A model generated the notes under the pieces. The model did not search any database. It saw only the letters and a list, made by a program, of their open reading frames with translations, and was not told the DNA's origin. Below are positions 1-6,397 of a DNA stretch of 9,293 bases, one piece after another. A program made the translations under genes and the position numbers. Source of the DNA: Sphingomonadales bacterium (GTDB taxonomy: Bacteria; Pseudomonadota; Alphaproteobacteria; Sphingomonadales; Sphingomonadaceae); assembly GCA_017302775.1 (NCBI GenBank), contig JAFLDC010000078.1:1-9293 (forward strand), written 5' to 3'. Numbering within the stretch: the stretch's first letter is position 1; every line of letters starts with the position of its first letter.

Positions 1-1496
1 GCCTCCGCGAGTGCAGTCAGCGCTTCGTAAAGGCTCCACCCGGGCTGTGCGATCTTGCGCAGCTCGGCATCGCGCATCGCCAGCAAGGCATCGTAGAGTT
101 GTCCGATATGTTCGACGTGCGCTAGTTCGAGCGGCGCGGTTGAAGCGAGGTCGGCGACCAGCGCCAGCCCGATCGGTTGGCAAAGAAGCGCCTGCACTTT
201 GGTGCCGGCGCCTTGTATGCCAATGCCCAGCTTCACCAATACCGGCAGTACATCTTCGGTCCAACGCAGCGGGCCGATGTCGATCCGCAGTGCATGTGGC
301 GCACGCGCTATCGCCCGGAACTCATGGTCGTTGTCGAGGTCGAACGAGCGGCAGCTGAAGACGACTTGCAAGTCTGGATAGAACCGGGCCTGGCGAAGCA
401 TCCGCAGCAACACATTTCGAACCGTCGCCGTGCGCCCGGACATCTCGCTGACCGCGTCCGCCTGGTCGATGAAGAGTACTGCGCGTCCGGCCAATTGCTC
501 CAGAACCACGGCGGGGCTGTCGCTGACCTCGATCGTCGCCTCGCCAAGTGCGGCAAGCGAGGCGATGCCGCCGACCTGATCGATCCGGAATACCAGGGCA
601 GGGCGATCGGGATCGATCCGCTCCAAAGCCTTGCGGACAATCACCGACTTTCCCGACCCAGCCGGTCCGGCGAGGGCAATGACCTTCGGGCCTTCCGGAT
701 CGGCAAGCGCGGCGGTCAGCACATCGACTTCGGCGCGATCAATATCGAACAGTCCGGCGCCGATGGGCCGATAGCTCTCATCATAGTGACGATTGGCAGC
801 CTCGATCTTGCCCGGAATCGTCCGGTCAATTTCGTATTGCTTGAGGGCGATTGTCCGCGCGCTGAGCGTATCGAGCAGTTCCTGACGGCGCAGCGGCCGG
901 TTGAAGTTGTGGTCATCCTCGACCCACCGTCGCAGGGTATCGATAACGGCTTCGGGATCGGCGGCAAACCAGCGATCGCACTCCGCAACGATTGCCGCTC
1001 CGAGTTCGCGCTCGGGATAGGTGAAGAAGTCGCACCGCTCCAGCCAGGCAAAACTCTCCGATTTGTTCAGACCAAGGCTTTGCTGCAGCTTTTGCCATTC
1101 GGTCTGCTCGGCTTCGGACAACGTGCGCTCGAAAGCGTCGGGATTGGCGGCTGTCGGCTGTTTGTCCTTGAGCAGCCGGAGCGGTTTCGCGGGGTCAGTC
1201 GAGACGAAGACGCAGCTGTTACTCCCCGACGCAGCGAGTTTGCCCTGAAAAGTCGCCAGCACGCCTTCGCTCGCAAGCCGGGGAATCGTCCAACTGCTGC
1301 TGGTCTGACGCTTGGCCTGATGCCACTCCGTCCCATTGCCCCGTTCGACTGCGAATTCGACACCGATTCCGGCATCGCCGACCGGCTCGATCATGATCGC
1401 GTGAGCGCGGCCATCGATCAGCTCCAGCAAATGACGGATCAGCCACAGGGCCTCGTACCGATTGCCAACCTTGTCTGCGATTCCGCCGGGATGCAT
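1..1496 (-). CDS. Large nuclease-NTPase protein (PD-(D/E)xK N-terminus plus P-loop NTPase), Avs/STAND-like defence protein; 3' end cut by window edge
   Basis: An uninterrupted minus-strand frame runs from ATG at 1496 to the left edge (498 codons, no stop), so the C-terminus is missing. Residues 1-90 resemble the PD-(D/E)xK nuclease domain at the front of many NTPase defence proteins: an N-terminal GG (4-5), GNRYEALW around E15, a conserved GVEF (E47) and HQAKRQ (59-64, K62 the likely catalytic lysine). Residues 270-390 form a P-loop core: Walker A AGPAGSGKS (276-284), Walker B-like LFIDQAD (341-347, D344) and a following strand VVFSCRS (378-384). Known Avs and related STAND proteins pair such a nuclease with an NTPase and a long C-terminal sensor, which would lie left of this window. 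The start lies 3 bp after the abiEii stop, with AAGG about 8 nt upstream, so it is probably co-transcribed and coupled with abiE. It could instead be a Cap4-like or AAA-type nuclease. That it is a nuclease-NTPase is well supported; the Avs assignment is inference. Confidence 0.82.
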   Translation of the reverse strand, partial: MHPGGIADKVGNRYEALWLIRHLLELIDGRAHAIMIEPVGDAGIGVEFAVERGNGTEWHQAKRQTSSSWTIPRLASEGVLATFQGKLAASGSNSCVFVSTDPAKPLRLLKDKQPTAANPDAFERTLSEAEQTEWQKLQQSLGLNKSESFAWLERCDFFTYPERELGAAIVAECDRWFAADPEAVIDTLRRWVEDDHNFNRPLRRQELLDTLSARTIALKQYEIDRTIPGKIEAANRHYDESYRPIGAGLFDIDRAEVDVLTAALADPEGPKVIALAGPAGSGKSVIVRKALERIDPDRPALVFRIDQVGGIASLAALGEATIEVSDSPAVVLEQLAGRAVLFIDQADAVSEMSGRTATVRNVLLRMLRQARFYPDLQVVFSCRSFDLDNDHEFRAIARAPHALRIDIGPLRWTEDVLPVLVKLGIGIQGAGTKVQALLCQPIGLALVADLASTAPLELAHVEHIGQLYDALLAMRDAELRKIAQPGWSLYEALTALAE

Positions 1497-1499
1497 CGC

Positions 1500-2363
1500 T
1501 CAGGCCTTCATGAGGCGCGTGCAGCTGGGTTCGAGGTTCGCCCAGATCTCGTCGATAACGAGTACGAGTTCGACAGGCGGTAGCTCAAGTGATGCCATAT
1601 AAGCCTTCCAGCGCTGCTGGGCGGCAGCATCCTCTGCCATCGACGCGGAGAGGCCGACCGGGCGGTCATGCGGTATCGGTGTCTCCCGCCGCCTGAAGGT
1701 TGCTGAGATCGCGGCATCGAGCGCCGCTTCCTCGATTGGTAGCGATTTCGGCACGGCCCAGAGGTCGTAGAAATCCTTCATCCGTCCATTTGCCAGACCC
1801 AGCGCCACGACGGCCTGGAATTTCTCCGCAATCACCGCTTCGGGTGGATAGCTGCGGATGTTGGGCTGTTCCATGCCGAGCAGCGATGGATAGTCGATGT
1901 TTTGCGTGGCGTCGGCGAGCGCGTCGCCGAACCCGATGTCCAGCGTCACCGGGATACGGGTACGCTCGAGATAGGCTGAGGTCTTGAGGCGAATGCCGCC
2001 ATATTCCATTTCTTCGCGGATCGCGCTTGCGGCAATGGCATCAGTATCGAAGACGAGACCGTCTCCGACCTCGATTTTCATGATTTCGGCGAAAATCGCC
2101 TTGATCGCAGCCTCGTCGTCGGGGCCGAAACCGAGGAAATCGATGTCGCGGGTTTCGCGGTTGTCATGATCGAGCCACTGAGTGACGAGCATGCCGCCCT
2201 TGAGCACGTAATTCTCGCGATGAGGGGATTGCGACAGGCGAAAAAGCAGCCGCTCCAGCGCGAAACGCACGAGCAGCACATCGAACCCGCGGCCCTGCTG
2301 GCGCGCGAGATTGAGCAGGCGGTCTTTGACCGAAGCCGCCACGTTTTTGAGCTTCTCAGCCAT
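1500..2363 (-). CDS. abiEii: AbiEii-family nucleotidyltransferase toxin (type IV toxin-antitoxin)
   Basis: 287-aa protein of the AbiEii/AbiGii (DUF1814) family, the usual length. These are MNT-fold nucleotidyltransferases acting as the toxin of the AbiE abortive-infection/toxin-antitoxin system; cytoplasmic. Visible motifs: KGG at 55-57 followed by RETRDIDFLG at 69-78 (D73 and D75 as metal-binding acids), LDIGFGD around D142, AEKFQAVV around K181, and MKDFYDLW at 195-202, matching the four conserved motifs of the family. The C-terminal part (about 205-287) is helical and variable. Its ATG overlaps the abiEi stop by 8 bp (ATGGCTGA), a sign of translational coupling with the antitoxin. The stop lies 3 bp before the start of the nuclease-NTPase gene. 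All expected catalytic motifs are present, so it appears intact. Confidence 0.93.
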   Translation of the reverse strand: MAEKLKNVAASVKDRLLNLARQQGRGFDVLLVRFALERLLFRLSQSPHRENYVLKGGMLVTQWLDHDNRETRDIDFLGFGPDDEAAIKAIFAEIMKIEVGDGLVFDTDAIAASAIREEMEYGGIRLKTSAYLERTRIPVTLDIGFGDALADATQNIDYPSLLGMEQPNIRSYPPEAVIAEKFQAVVALGLANGRMKDFYDLWAVPKSLPIEEAALDAAISATFRRRETPIPHDRPVGLSASMAEDAAAQQRWKAYMASLELPPVELVLVIDEIWANLEPSCTRLMKA

Positions 2364-2976
2364 TGAAGGTCAGGGCCTCGAGATAGGGCCGCATGATTTT
2401 CCAGGCCCCCCCGGTTCGTGCTGCCTCGGCAATCTCGGAAGGACTTGCCTTGCGTTGCTCGACCGCTGTGCGCAGCCCTTCGACCGCCACCGAACGGTCT
2501 ACCAGACGGCCGTTACGGAACAGATCGGCAAGGGTTTTGGGCACCGAAAAGATCGCCACGTCAACTCCGGAGATCGTATGATGCTCGATGCCCTCAGCAA
2601 GATACTTGTCGGCAAAGCGCACAATCCGCACGGGCGGATAGCCCGGGACAGGTGACCAGTCGCTGGTGCCGATCGCGACCCAGGTCTTGCGAGGCATCTG
2701 GTCGGTCAGACCATGCCAGGCGAGTGCCGAAACCATCGCAATCACGCCCTTGGGAATGCGCTTCGCCACTTCGGCGAGAGTGAGGTTACCGTCGAACTCG
2801 GCATCGGGGCGTTGATAGAGCCCCCGGCCAATACGAACCAGTTCGCCATCGCCCAGCGCGCGCTGTATAGTAGCGCCAGCGATGCCGTGTTGGCGCAGAT
2901 CCTGCGCGCGCAGGATGGTCTGCCCTGCCAGTTGCGCGCGCAGCAGTTCGCGTTGGGTGCTCGCCTGCCTGACCAC
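2356..2976 (-). CDS. abiEi: AbiEi-family antitoxin / transcriptional regulator (type IV toxin-antitoxin)
   Basis: Antitoxin partner of AbiEii. In studied AbiE systems it is a DNA-binding protein that represses its own operon through an N-terminal winged helix and counteracts the toxin through its C-terminal part. With the GTG start at 2976 it is 206 aa. Residues about 8-55 form the winged helix: RELLRAQ, then LRAQDLRQHGI, a recognition-helix region, and the wing ending in VRIGRGLYQRP, a hallmark of the family. The C-terminal part (about 65-206) contains the typical KGVIAMVSALAWHGL and SVPKTLADLFR segments. The frame stays open to an ATG at 3057, but that start would put the coding region across the promoter and the inverted repeat and add 27 residues unlike the family, so GTG 2976 is preferred. 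GTG would lie within 1-2 nt of the predicted transcript start, so the message may be leaderless. Confidence 0.9.
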   Translation of the reverse strand: MVRQASTQRELLRAQLAGQTILRAQDLRQHGIAGATIQRALGDGELVRIGRGLYQRPDAEFDGNLTLAEVAKRIPKGVIAMVSALAWHGLTDQMPRKTWVAIGTSDWSPVPGYPPVRIVRFADKYLAEGIEHHTISGVDVAIFSVPKTLADLFRNGRLVDRSVAVEGLRTAVEQRKASPSEIAEAARTGGAWKIMRPYLEALTFNG

Positions 2977-3023
2977 GTTACAAATCCTATGACTGAAATC
3001 AATATTGTCAGAGGTTTTGTAAC
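2977..3023 (-). promoter_or_regulatory. abiE promoter and likely AbiEi operator (12-bp inverted repeat)
   Basis: On the plus strand GTTACAAATCCT (2977-2988) and AGGTTTTGTAAC (3012-3023) form an inverted repeat with 11 of 12 positions complementary and 23 bp between arms. On the minus strand a sigma70-like promoter sits inside it: -35 CTGACA (3011-3006), 16-bp spacer, -10 TAGGAT (2989-2984). The -10 lies in the start-proximal arm and the -35 abuts the other arm, so a protein bound to the arms would block RNA polymerase. AbiEi proteins are known to autorepress by binding inverted repeats in their promoter. The binding here is inference; the repeat is seen. Confidence 0.72.
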
Positions 3024-3141
3024 ACAAAGGACGATGCCTGGCCAGTTCATTCCACACCGCGATGCAATCGCCACGGGAATCTAACGGAAGCCGAAACCAA
3101 TTTCCGGACCAATCGACGTACGCACACTTGAACGAGATCGT
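3024..3141. other. Intergenic gap between the two minus-strand clusters
   Basis: No ORF with coding character and no clear rho-independent terminator were seen. A short direct repeat CCAAT flanks TTCCGGA near 3098-3114. The only other structure is the palindrome at the stop of the downstream-cluster gene, annotated separately. Confidence 0.5.
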
Positions 3142-3144
3142 TCA
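3129..3144. repeat. Perfect 16-bp palindrome overlapping a stop codon
   Basis: TGAACGAGATCGTTCA is complementary over both 7-bp arms with a 2-bp centre, and its right end is the TGA stop (minus strand, 3144-3142) of the unrecognised gene. No T-run follows on either strand, so a classical terminator is unlikely. It could be a weak hairpin protecting the mRNA end, or chance. Confidence 0.4.
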
Positions 3145-3768
3145 CCGCAATTTCTTGAACGCCCACAGATGCGTGTAAATTTCGGCCAGTTCCGCTGCCC
3201 GCTCCGGTGAGAAACCCGCCTTTGTCAGACGGGACCTAAACAGATAATCGGGGATTTCCTGCCGGCTTTCGCGAACCAGAGCATAGAAGCGCTGCCAGTC
3301 GTAGAAGTGGAGCGACGACGTGTTCGCGAGCATGACAAAGCGCTTGAACAACGTCGTCGTGCGCTCACTCATCGCAAAGGCCTTGCTCTGGCGCACACCT
3401 ACCCGAAGGCGATAGCGCGCGCCGAACTGGCGATTGTACTGCCTGAGCAGGTCGCCAACCAAACTCTGAGCGGCCTCGACATAAATCGCCCTGGTCGGCG
3501 GATCCGGCGACCATCGTGCAGCCTGCAGCTCGACATTCACCCGACCTGGCCGGTTTTCGTAGGCGATCAGTTGGAAGCCATGATCCTCGTGAATGCACTC
3601 GACGGTCAGTCGGAAGTTCACAATGTCGGGTCGGTGTTGTCCGGGATGAATCCTGTGTCGATCAATCTTGAATTTGCCGGAGTTCTTGCCGAGCTCGGCC
3701 ATCTGCTCCAGGAATGCCGTCGCTTCCCCCCGCACGCCGATGTCTATGTCGGGCAGCACTTCAACCAT
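3142..3768 (-). CDS. Unrecognised ~208-aa protein, last gene of the DUF2726 cluster
   Basis: I do not recognise this protein. The frame is open from 4062, but everything before 3866 is a shadow of the neighbouring DUF2726 gene. A strong Shine-Dalgarno GGAGG (3786-3782) lies 7 nt before TTG 3774 and 13 nt before ATG 3768; I chose the ATG, but TTG 3774 has better spacing. TTG 3864, next to the upstream stop, is possible and would add a segment PFQIGG. From the ATG the protein begins VEVLPDIDIG, with a DID triplet at about residues 8-10. A mixed strand/helix middle follows, then a helical C-terminus rich in Arg and aromatic residues (HFYDWQRFYALV, IYTHLWAFKKLR). No signal peptide or membrane segment is visible. 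It lies downstream of a DUF2726 nuclease on the same strand, which suggests a functional link. If translated from TTG 3864, the GG followed 11-12 residues later by DID recalls nucleotidyltransferases, but no further motif confirms it. Confidence 0.7.
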   Translation of the reverse strand: MVEVLPDIDIGVRGEATAFLEQMAELGKNSGKFKIDRHRIHPGQHRPDIVNFRLTVECIHEDHGFQLIAYENRPGRVNVELQAARWSPDPPTRAIYVEAAQSLVGDLLRQYNRQFGARYRLRVGVRQSKAFAMSERTTTLFKRFVMLANTSSLHFYDWQRFYALVRESRQEIPDYLFRSRLTKAGFSPERAAELAEIYTHLWAFKKLR

Positions 3769-3865
3769 GAGCAAACACACGCCTCCAATCTGAAACGGCA
3801 ACTGCACCCGCTGGAGACCGTTCGAGGACCTCGCGCCAGGGCCTTGGTCTAGCGCCAAATGCAAA

Positions 3866-4768
3866 TCAGCGCATCTTAATGCCCGACATGGGATCCCACA
3901 CGAAGTCGAGCGGAGACTCGCCCATGCTGTGCGAAGGGTGCGGATCGTATCGGGTCCGGAACCGGTCGAAGACTCTTCTGAATTCGCTTGAAGTCGACGG
4001 CCGCAATTGCCCGCGCTGGTACGCCGCCAACCGCTCGCCAAGCTCACACCCGTCAATTTCACTCAGGAGATCGTAGTGCGGGAAATCGAGGTCCTGTCTG
4101 CGAACCGCGATAACAGACCAGAGAACTTGTCCATTAAACCACAGGTATGAGAGCCGGCCCGCCGTGTCCTCACCATCACGCCCGTCAAACGATGCCCATC
4201 CGAATTTCGCATCGGGCCCCAGCTTCTTGTCAAAGGCATGAATCGCGCGGGTGGCTGGCGCGGACAGCCAATACGGAAAGGATGTTTCCCCAATCGATAC
4301 GAAGCTCGCCGGATCGAAGGGCTCGTCCAATGGAATCTGGCCGCTCATCTGGGCCGACTCGAAATGCTTCGCCAGTTCTGTAACTTCGACAATCCAGCGT
4401 AGCACAGTCATGCCGCGATAAAGCTTGGTGACATGCCGATCGTTGATCCGCAACATTCCCAGACCCGCTTCGCGGCATAGGTCGTTCTTGATACGGTCGC
4501 GTTCCATCTGCCGGGCATCGGCATGCATCGGTCCATCATATTCAACCACCATCAGCGGCTGGAATTCAGGGTCGAGAATGACAAAGTCAAAATGGGCACG
4601 CGTGAAATAGTCGAACGCGCTCTGGGTCAGGTGCGTCCTGCCCTTGTCGATCACATCCGACATTCGAGTCTTGGAAAGCACTCGCAGGCCATTGTCGTCA
4701 GCGATGCGGTCCAACTCCCGGTAGACGACCTCCTCTGACCGATTGATAACGCGCTGGACGACCTTCAT
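3866..4768 (-). CDS. DUF2726-domain protein, putative PD-(D/E)xK-type nuclease
   Basis: 300-aa soluble protein. Residues about 10-125 match DUF2726, a restriction-endonuclease-like fold found alone or attached to helicases and topoisomerase-type zinc domains. The visible pattern is SEEVVYREL (11-19, E13), RMSDVI (35-40), FDYFTRAHFDFVILDP (52-67, D61), VVEYDGPMH (74-82, E76 and D78), then ERDRIKNDLCREAGLGMLRI (89-108), with K94 in the position usual for the family. D61, E76 and nearby residues are the likely metal site. Residues 126-300 are a C-terminal domain I do not recognise, with aromatic-rich segments YLWFNGQVLWSVI (208-220). The likely start is ATG 4768 with a weak GAG about 9 nt upstream. 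It sits 78 bp after the cysteine-rich protein gene, and that gap is an in-frame 24-codon ORF. Its last codons overlap the open frame of the next gene. The fold is well supported; nuclease activity and target are inference. Confidence 0.85.
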   Translation of the reverse strand: MKVVQRVINRSEEVVYRELDRIADDNGLRVLSKTRMSDVIDKGRTHLTQSAFDYFTRAHFDFVILDPEFQPLMVVEYDGPMHADARQMERDRIKNDLCREAGLGMLRINDRHVTKLYRGMTVLRWIVEVTELAKHFESAQMSGQIPLDEPFDPASFVSIGETSFPYWLSAPATRAIHAFDKKLGPDAKFGWASFDGRDGEDTAGRLSYLWFNGQVLWSVIAVRRQDLDFPHYDLLSEIDGCELGERLAAYQRGQLRPSTSSEFRRVFDRFRTRYDPHPSHSMGESPLDFVWDPMSGIKMR

Positions 4769-4771
4769 CGA

Positions 4772-4846
4772 TCAAAGCTCATCCATGTCAGTTGGACCAG
4801 CGATCTCATTTTCGGCCCGCTGTGGATTGAGGTTCTGCCCTACCAT
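4772..4846 (-). CDS. Possible 24-aa small ORF between the Cys-rich gene and the DUF2726 gene
   Basis: ATG at 4846 follows the TGA of the 377-aa gene with no gap. The ORF ends in TGA at 4774-4772, three bases before the DUF2726 ATG and in the same frame. The peptide begins MVGQNLNPQRAENE and ends TDMDEL; it is acidic and soluble. The abutting stop/start arrangement allows translational coupling by reinitiation. The ribosome site is poor (GAGG about 12 nt upstream). It could be a small subunit, a coupling device, or a former N-terminal extension of the DUF2726 protein cut by a stop. Chance cannot be excluded at this length. Confidence 0.3.
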   Translation of the reverse strand: MVGQNLNPQRAENEIAGPTDMDEL

Positions 4847-5980
4847 TCAGACAATAGTCCTCGCCATCATGGCGCTGATCAGTTCGGATCTTTCCAGGGG
4901 CGCGCCCTGATAAATCACCTCGCCGAAAGTATCGTCCACAATTCGGCCCTCCTTACCTTGGACGTGGACATGGATACCAAACTCCTGCGGGCGCTCTGCA
5001 GTCCAGACGATTGCCGGTGTCGATGCCCAGACGGCAAAATCGTAGCCCGCAAAGTCGTCTAGATTCAGCGTCCGATCAGGCGTCTCGTACTTCAATGTGC
5101 GGGCGAAGCTATCGTGCAGAGGCTTCAGCGGAGTCGAAATGATCGGCTCTTTGCTCCAGGTGCTGTCCCGGCCACAATTTCCGCAAAAGTGCTTGCGGTG
5201 GGGCGTATCTGCAAAATCGGCCAGATCGAGATGAGGGTATCCGCAAGTGCTGCAACTTATGCAGCTCATTTCCTGGTTGGCTTCCATCGCGCGTACGAAA
5301 TCAAATGCGGCCGGCGGAGTGATGTTGACGCGCGTTATTTCCTGATTGTGAAAGAGCCCAAGGCCGCTGTTGTACAACGTCGAGATCGCGCTAAAATCGC
5401 GATCGATTGTTTTCTTTCCCGCGACATCGTCACGCACATGCACATGGATCTTTGGCGGGCGCGGCTTGATCGGCAAAGTCGAGAGTGCGGCGGGCATTGA
5501 GCACCAAATTCCCACTTCAGCATGCTGTGTGACATTCACCGTCAGTGGCGAGACGACGTAGTTCATCGTTTGCTGATAGTTCGCACAGCGCATCTCGCCG
5601 TGGATTTCCAGCGCTTCGATGTCCGCCTTGATGCCCCAATGCGTCTGATGGGTCCTGCACCACAATCGCTCCGCCCCGTGACGAAATTTCCCTGCATGGG
5701 TAAAATCGCATGGCAACTGAGCATCGCTGCCGACCTTCGCCGGGAAGTGACCCAGTAGCGCGGGCGATGTGACTGCAATATTCCCCAAGGTTCGGCCGTA
5801 GGACCAACAAATCGCAGCCTCTTCCTTCAAACCACCTTCAGCGTCCTTGTCGACTGGTTGCTCGTCGCAAATCTTCGACAAATAGACCTTCTTTGCCGCT
5901 TGCCCCTCCGCATTCTCCCACTGACACTTCCAAAGCTCGACTTTGCCATTTGACTGGTTGATGCGGCGTTCGATAAACAT
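4847..5980 (-). CDS. Unrecognised Cys/His-rich protein with two metal-binding clusters and an internal duplication
   Basis: 377 aa, soluble, no signal peptide or membrane segment. I do not recognise the family. Residues 91-114 contain C91, H95, C108, H111 and H114 (CRTHQTHWG at 108-116). A second cluster, C243-x2-C246 and C266-x2-C269, is a zinc ribbon with histidines nearby (H250, H264) and an extra C240. Two copies of a unit are visible: residues about 155-200 (IWCSMPA, then IHVHV at 178-182, then GKKTIDRDF) and about 314-358 (VWASTPA, then IHVHV at 336-340, then GRIVDDTF), flanking the zinc ribbon. The His-Val-His pairs could bind metal. ATG 5980 has AGG about 8 nt upstream. It is the first gene of a minus-strand cluster leading to the DUF2726 putative nuclease, so a partner or recognition role in that system is plausible but inferred. 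The frame is intact. Confidence 0.82.
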   Translation of the reverse strand: MFIERRINQSNGKVELWKCQWENAEGQAAKKVYLSKICDEQPVDKDAEGGLKEEAAICWSYGRTLGNIAVTSPALLGHFPAKVGSDAQLPCDFTHAGKFRHGAERLWCRTHQTHWGIKADIEALEIHGEMRCANYQQTMNYVVSPLTVNVTQHAEVGIWCSMPAALSTLPIKPRPPKIHVHVRDDVAGKKTIDRDFSAISTLYNSGLGLFHNQEITRVNITPPAAFDFVRAMEANQEMSCISCSTCGYPHLDLADFADTPHRKHFCGNCGRDSTWSKEPIISTPLKPLHDSFARTLKYETPDRTLNLDDFAGYDFAVWASTPAIVWTAERPQEFGIHVHVQGKEGRIVDDTFGEVIYQGAPLERSELISAMMARTIV

Positions 5981-6022
5981 TGCCCATACCTACACGATTG
6001 TCCGCACCTGCATCCAGAGGCA

Positions 6023-6043
6023 TTTGATCACGCACTTTGATCA
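6023..6043. repeat. Direct repeat of TTTGATCA, possible operator for the minus-strand cluster
   Basis: Two identical copies of TTTGATCA (6023-6030 and 6036-6043), 13 bp apart start to start, each containing the palindrome TGATCA. They lie 43-63 bp upstream of ATG 5980, where a promoter for that gene would be. A regulator-binding site is an inference. Confidence 0.45.
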
Positions 6044-6052
6044 AGGTTCTGT

Positions 6053-6068
6053 GGGGAAGGTATTCCCC
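6053..6068. repeat. Short hairpin GGGGAA-GGTA-TTCCCC
   Basis: Six perfect base pairs with a 4-nt loop. No T-run follows on either strand. It is the first of the hairpins in this intergenic region. Confidence 0.45.
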
Positions 6069-6108
6069 TGAGCCGGAGCCACTGCAGTGTCTCCCGCTAC
6101 CCCTTCAT

Positions 6109-6179
6109 GCGGGGACACCCCGCAACGCCCCGAGATTCGGAGCGGGGCTGGTGACGCGCTCTTCCCGCAGGCCCTGCGG
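6109..6179. repeat. Three consecutive perfect GC-rich hairpins
   Basis: GCGGGG/CCCCGC (6109-6114 with 6118-6123, loop ACA), GCCCCG/CGGGGC (6127-6132 with 6143-6148), and CCGCAG/CTGCGG (6165-6170 with 6174-6179, loop GCC). All three arms pair perfectly. Such a cluster could be part of a transfer or replication origin, a structured RNA, or a protein-binding region; the sequence alone does not decide. Confidence 0.5.
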
Positions 6180-6251
6180 TCCTGCTCCTGAGGGCGCGGC
6201 ATTTCTCGAGAATGGCCCCGCACGTACTCTGAACCGGCGGACATGGATTCA

Positions 6252-6297
6252 CGTGCAGGCTTGGAAAGCCGACAGGCCCCGGCTTTCAGCCTGCACG
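6252..6297. repeat. Long imperfect hairpin, 18 paired bases
   Basis: CGTGCAGGCT (6252-6261) pairs with AGCCTGCACG (6288-6297), and inside it GAAAGCCG (6264-6271) pairs with CGGCTTTC (6280-6287). Only TG (6262-6263) is bulged, and the 8-nt loop is ACAGGCCC. It is too long and stable to be likely by chance. No T-run follows in either direction, so it is not a classical terminator. Candidates are an extragenic palindrome, an origin/transfer element, or a structured RNA. Confidence 0.65.
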
Positions 6298-6397
6298 AGC
6301 AAGTGAGCGATTGCCGCCTCCTTTCAGGGTGCGGCTTTCTGTTCGGGCAACTTCGCTGGTCGTTCGCGCCACATCGGCGATGAACGGCCGAAGATGA

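Larger units (their letters stand above)
5981..6397. other. Hairpin-rich intergenic region between divergent operons
   Basis: About 415 bp without a convincing gene; the open frames here have skewed composition and no family resemblance. It must hold the promoters for the minus-strand cluster (before 5980) and the DUF932 gene (before 6480), but I could not fix good -35/-10 pairs. It contains a direct repeat, palindromes (CACTGCAGTG at 6080-6089, TTCTCGAGAA at 6203-6212) and several hairpins, listed separately where strongest. A weaker stem GCCGC/GCGGC (6313-6317/6331-6335) is followed by TTTCTGTT and might be a poor terminator on the plus strand. Confidence 0.6.

Noticed and set aside
177..1583. 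Long plus-strand open frame of 468 codons
   Set aside because: It is the antisense shadow of the nuclease-NTPase gene. The minus-strand frame has Walker A, Walker B and nuclease motifs plus a proper Shine-Dalgarno; the plus-strand product resembles no family.
3307..3852. 181-codon plus-strand ORF
   Set aside because: Antisense of the unrecognised minus-strand gene, which has a strong GGAGG and continues the direction of the cluster. Since neither product is recognised, some doubt remains.
6252..6297. Integron attC site or classical terminator
   Set aside because: The stem lacks the GTTRRRY/RYYYAAC core sites of attC, no integrase or cassette is present, and no T-run follows the stem in either direction.
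6037..6306. 89-codon plus-strand ORF in the intergenic region
   Set aside because: Covers the hairpins, has no ribosome site and a Pro/Arg/Gly-skewed product; treated as non-coding.
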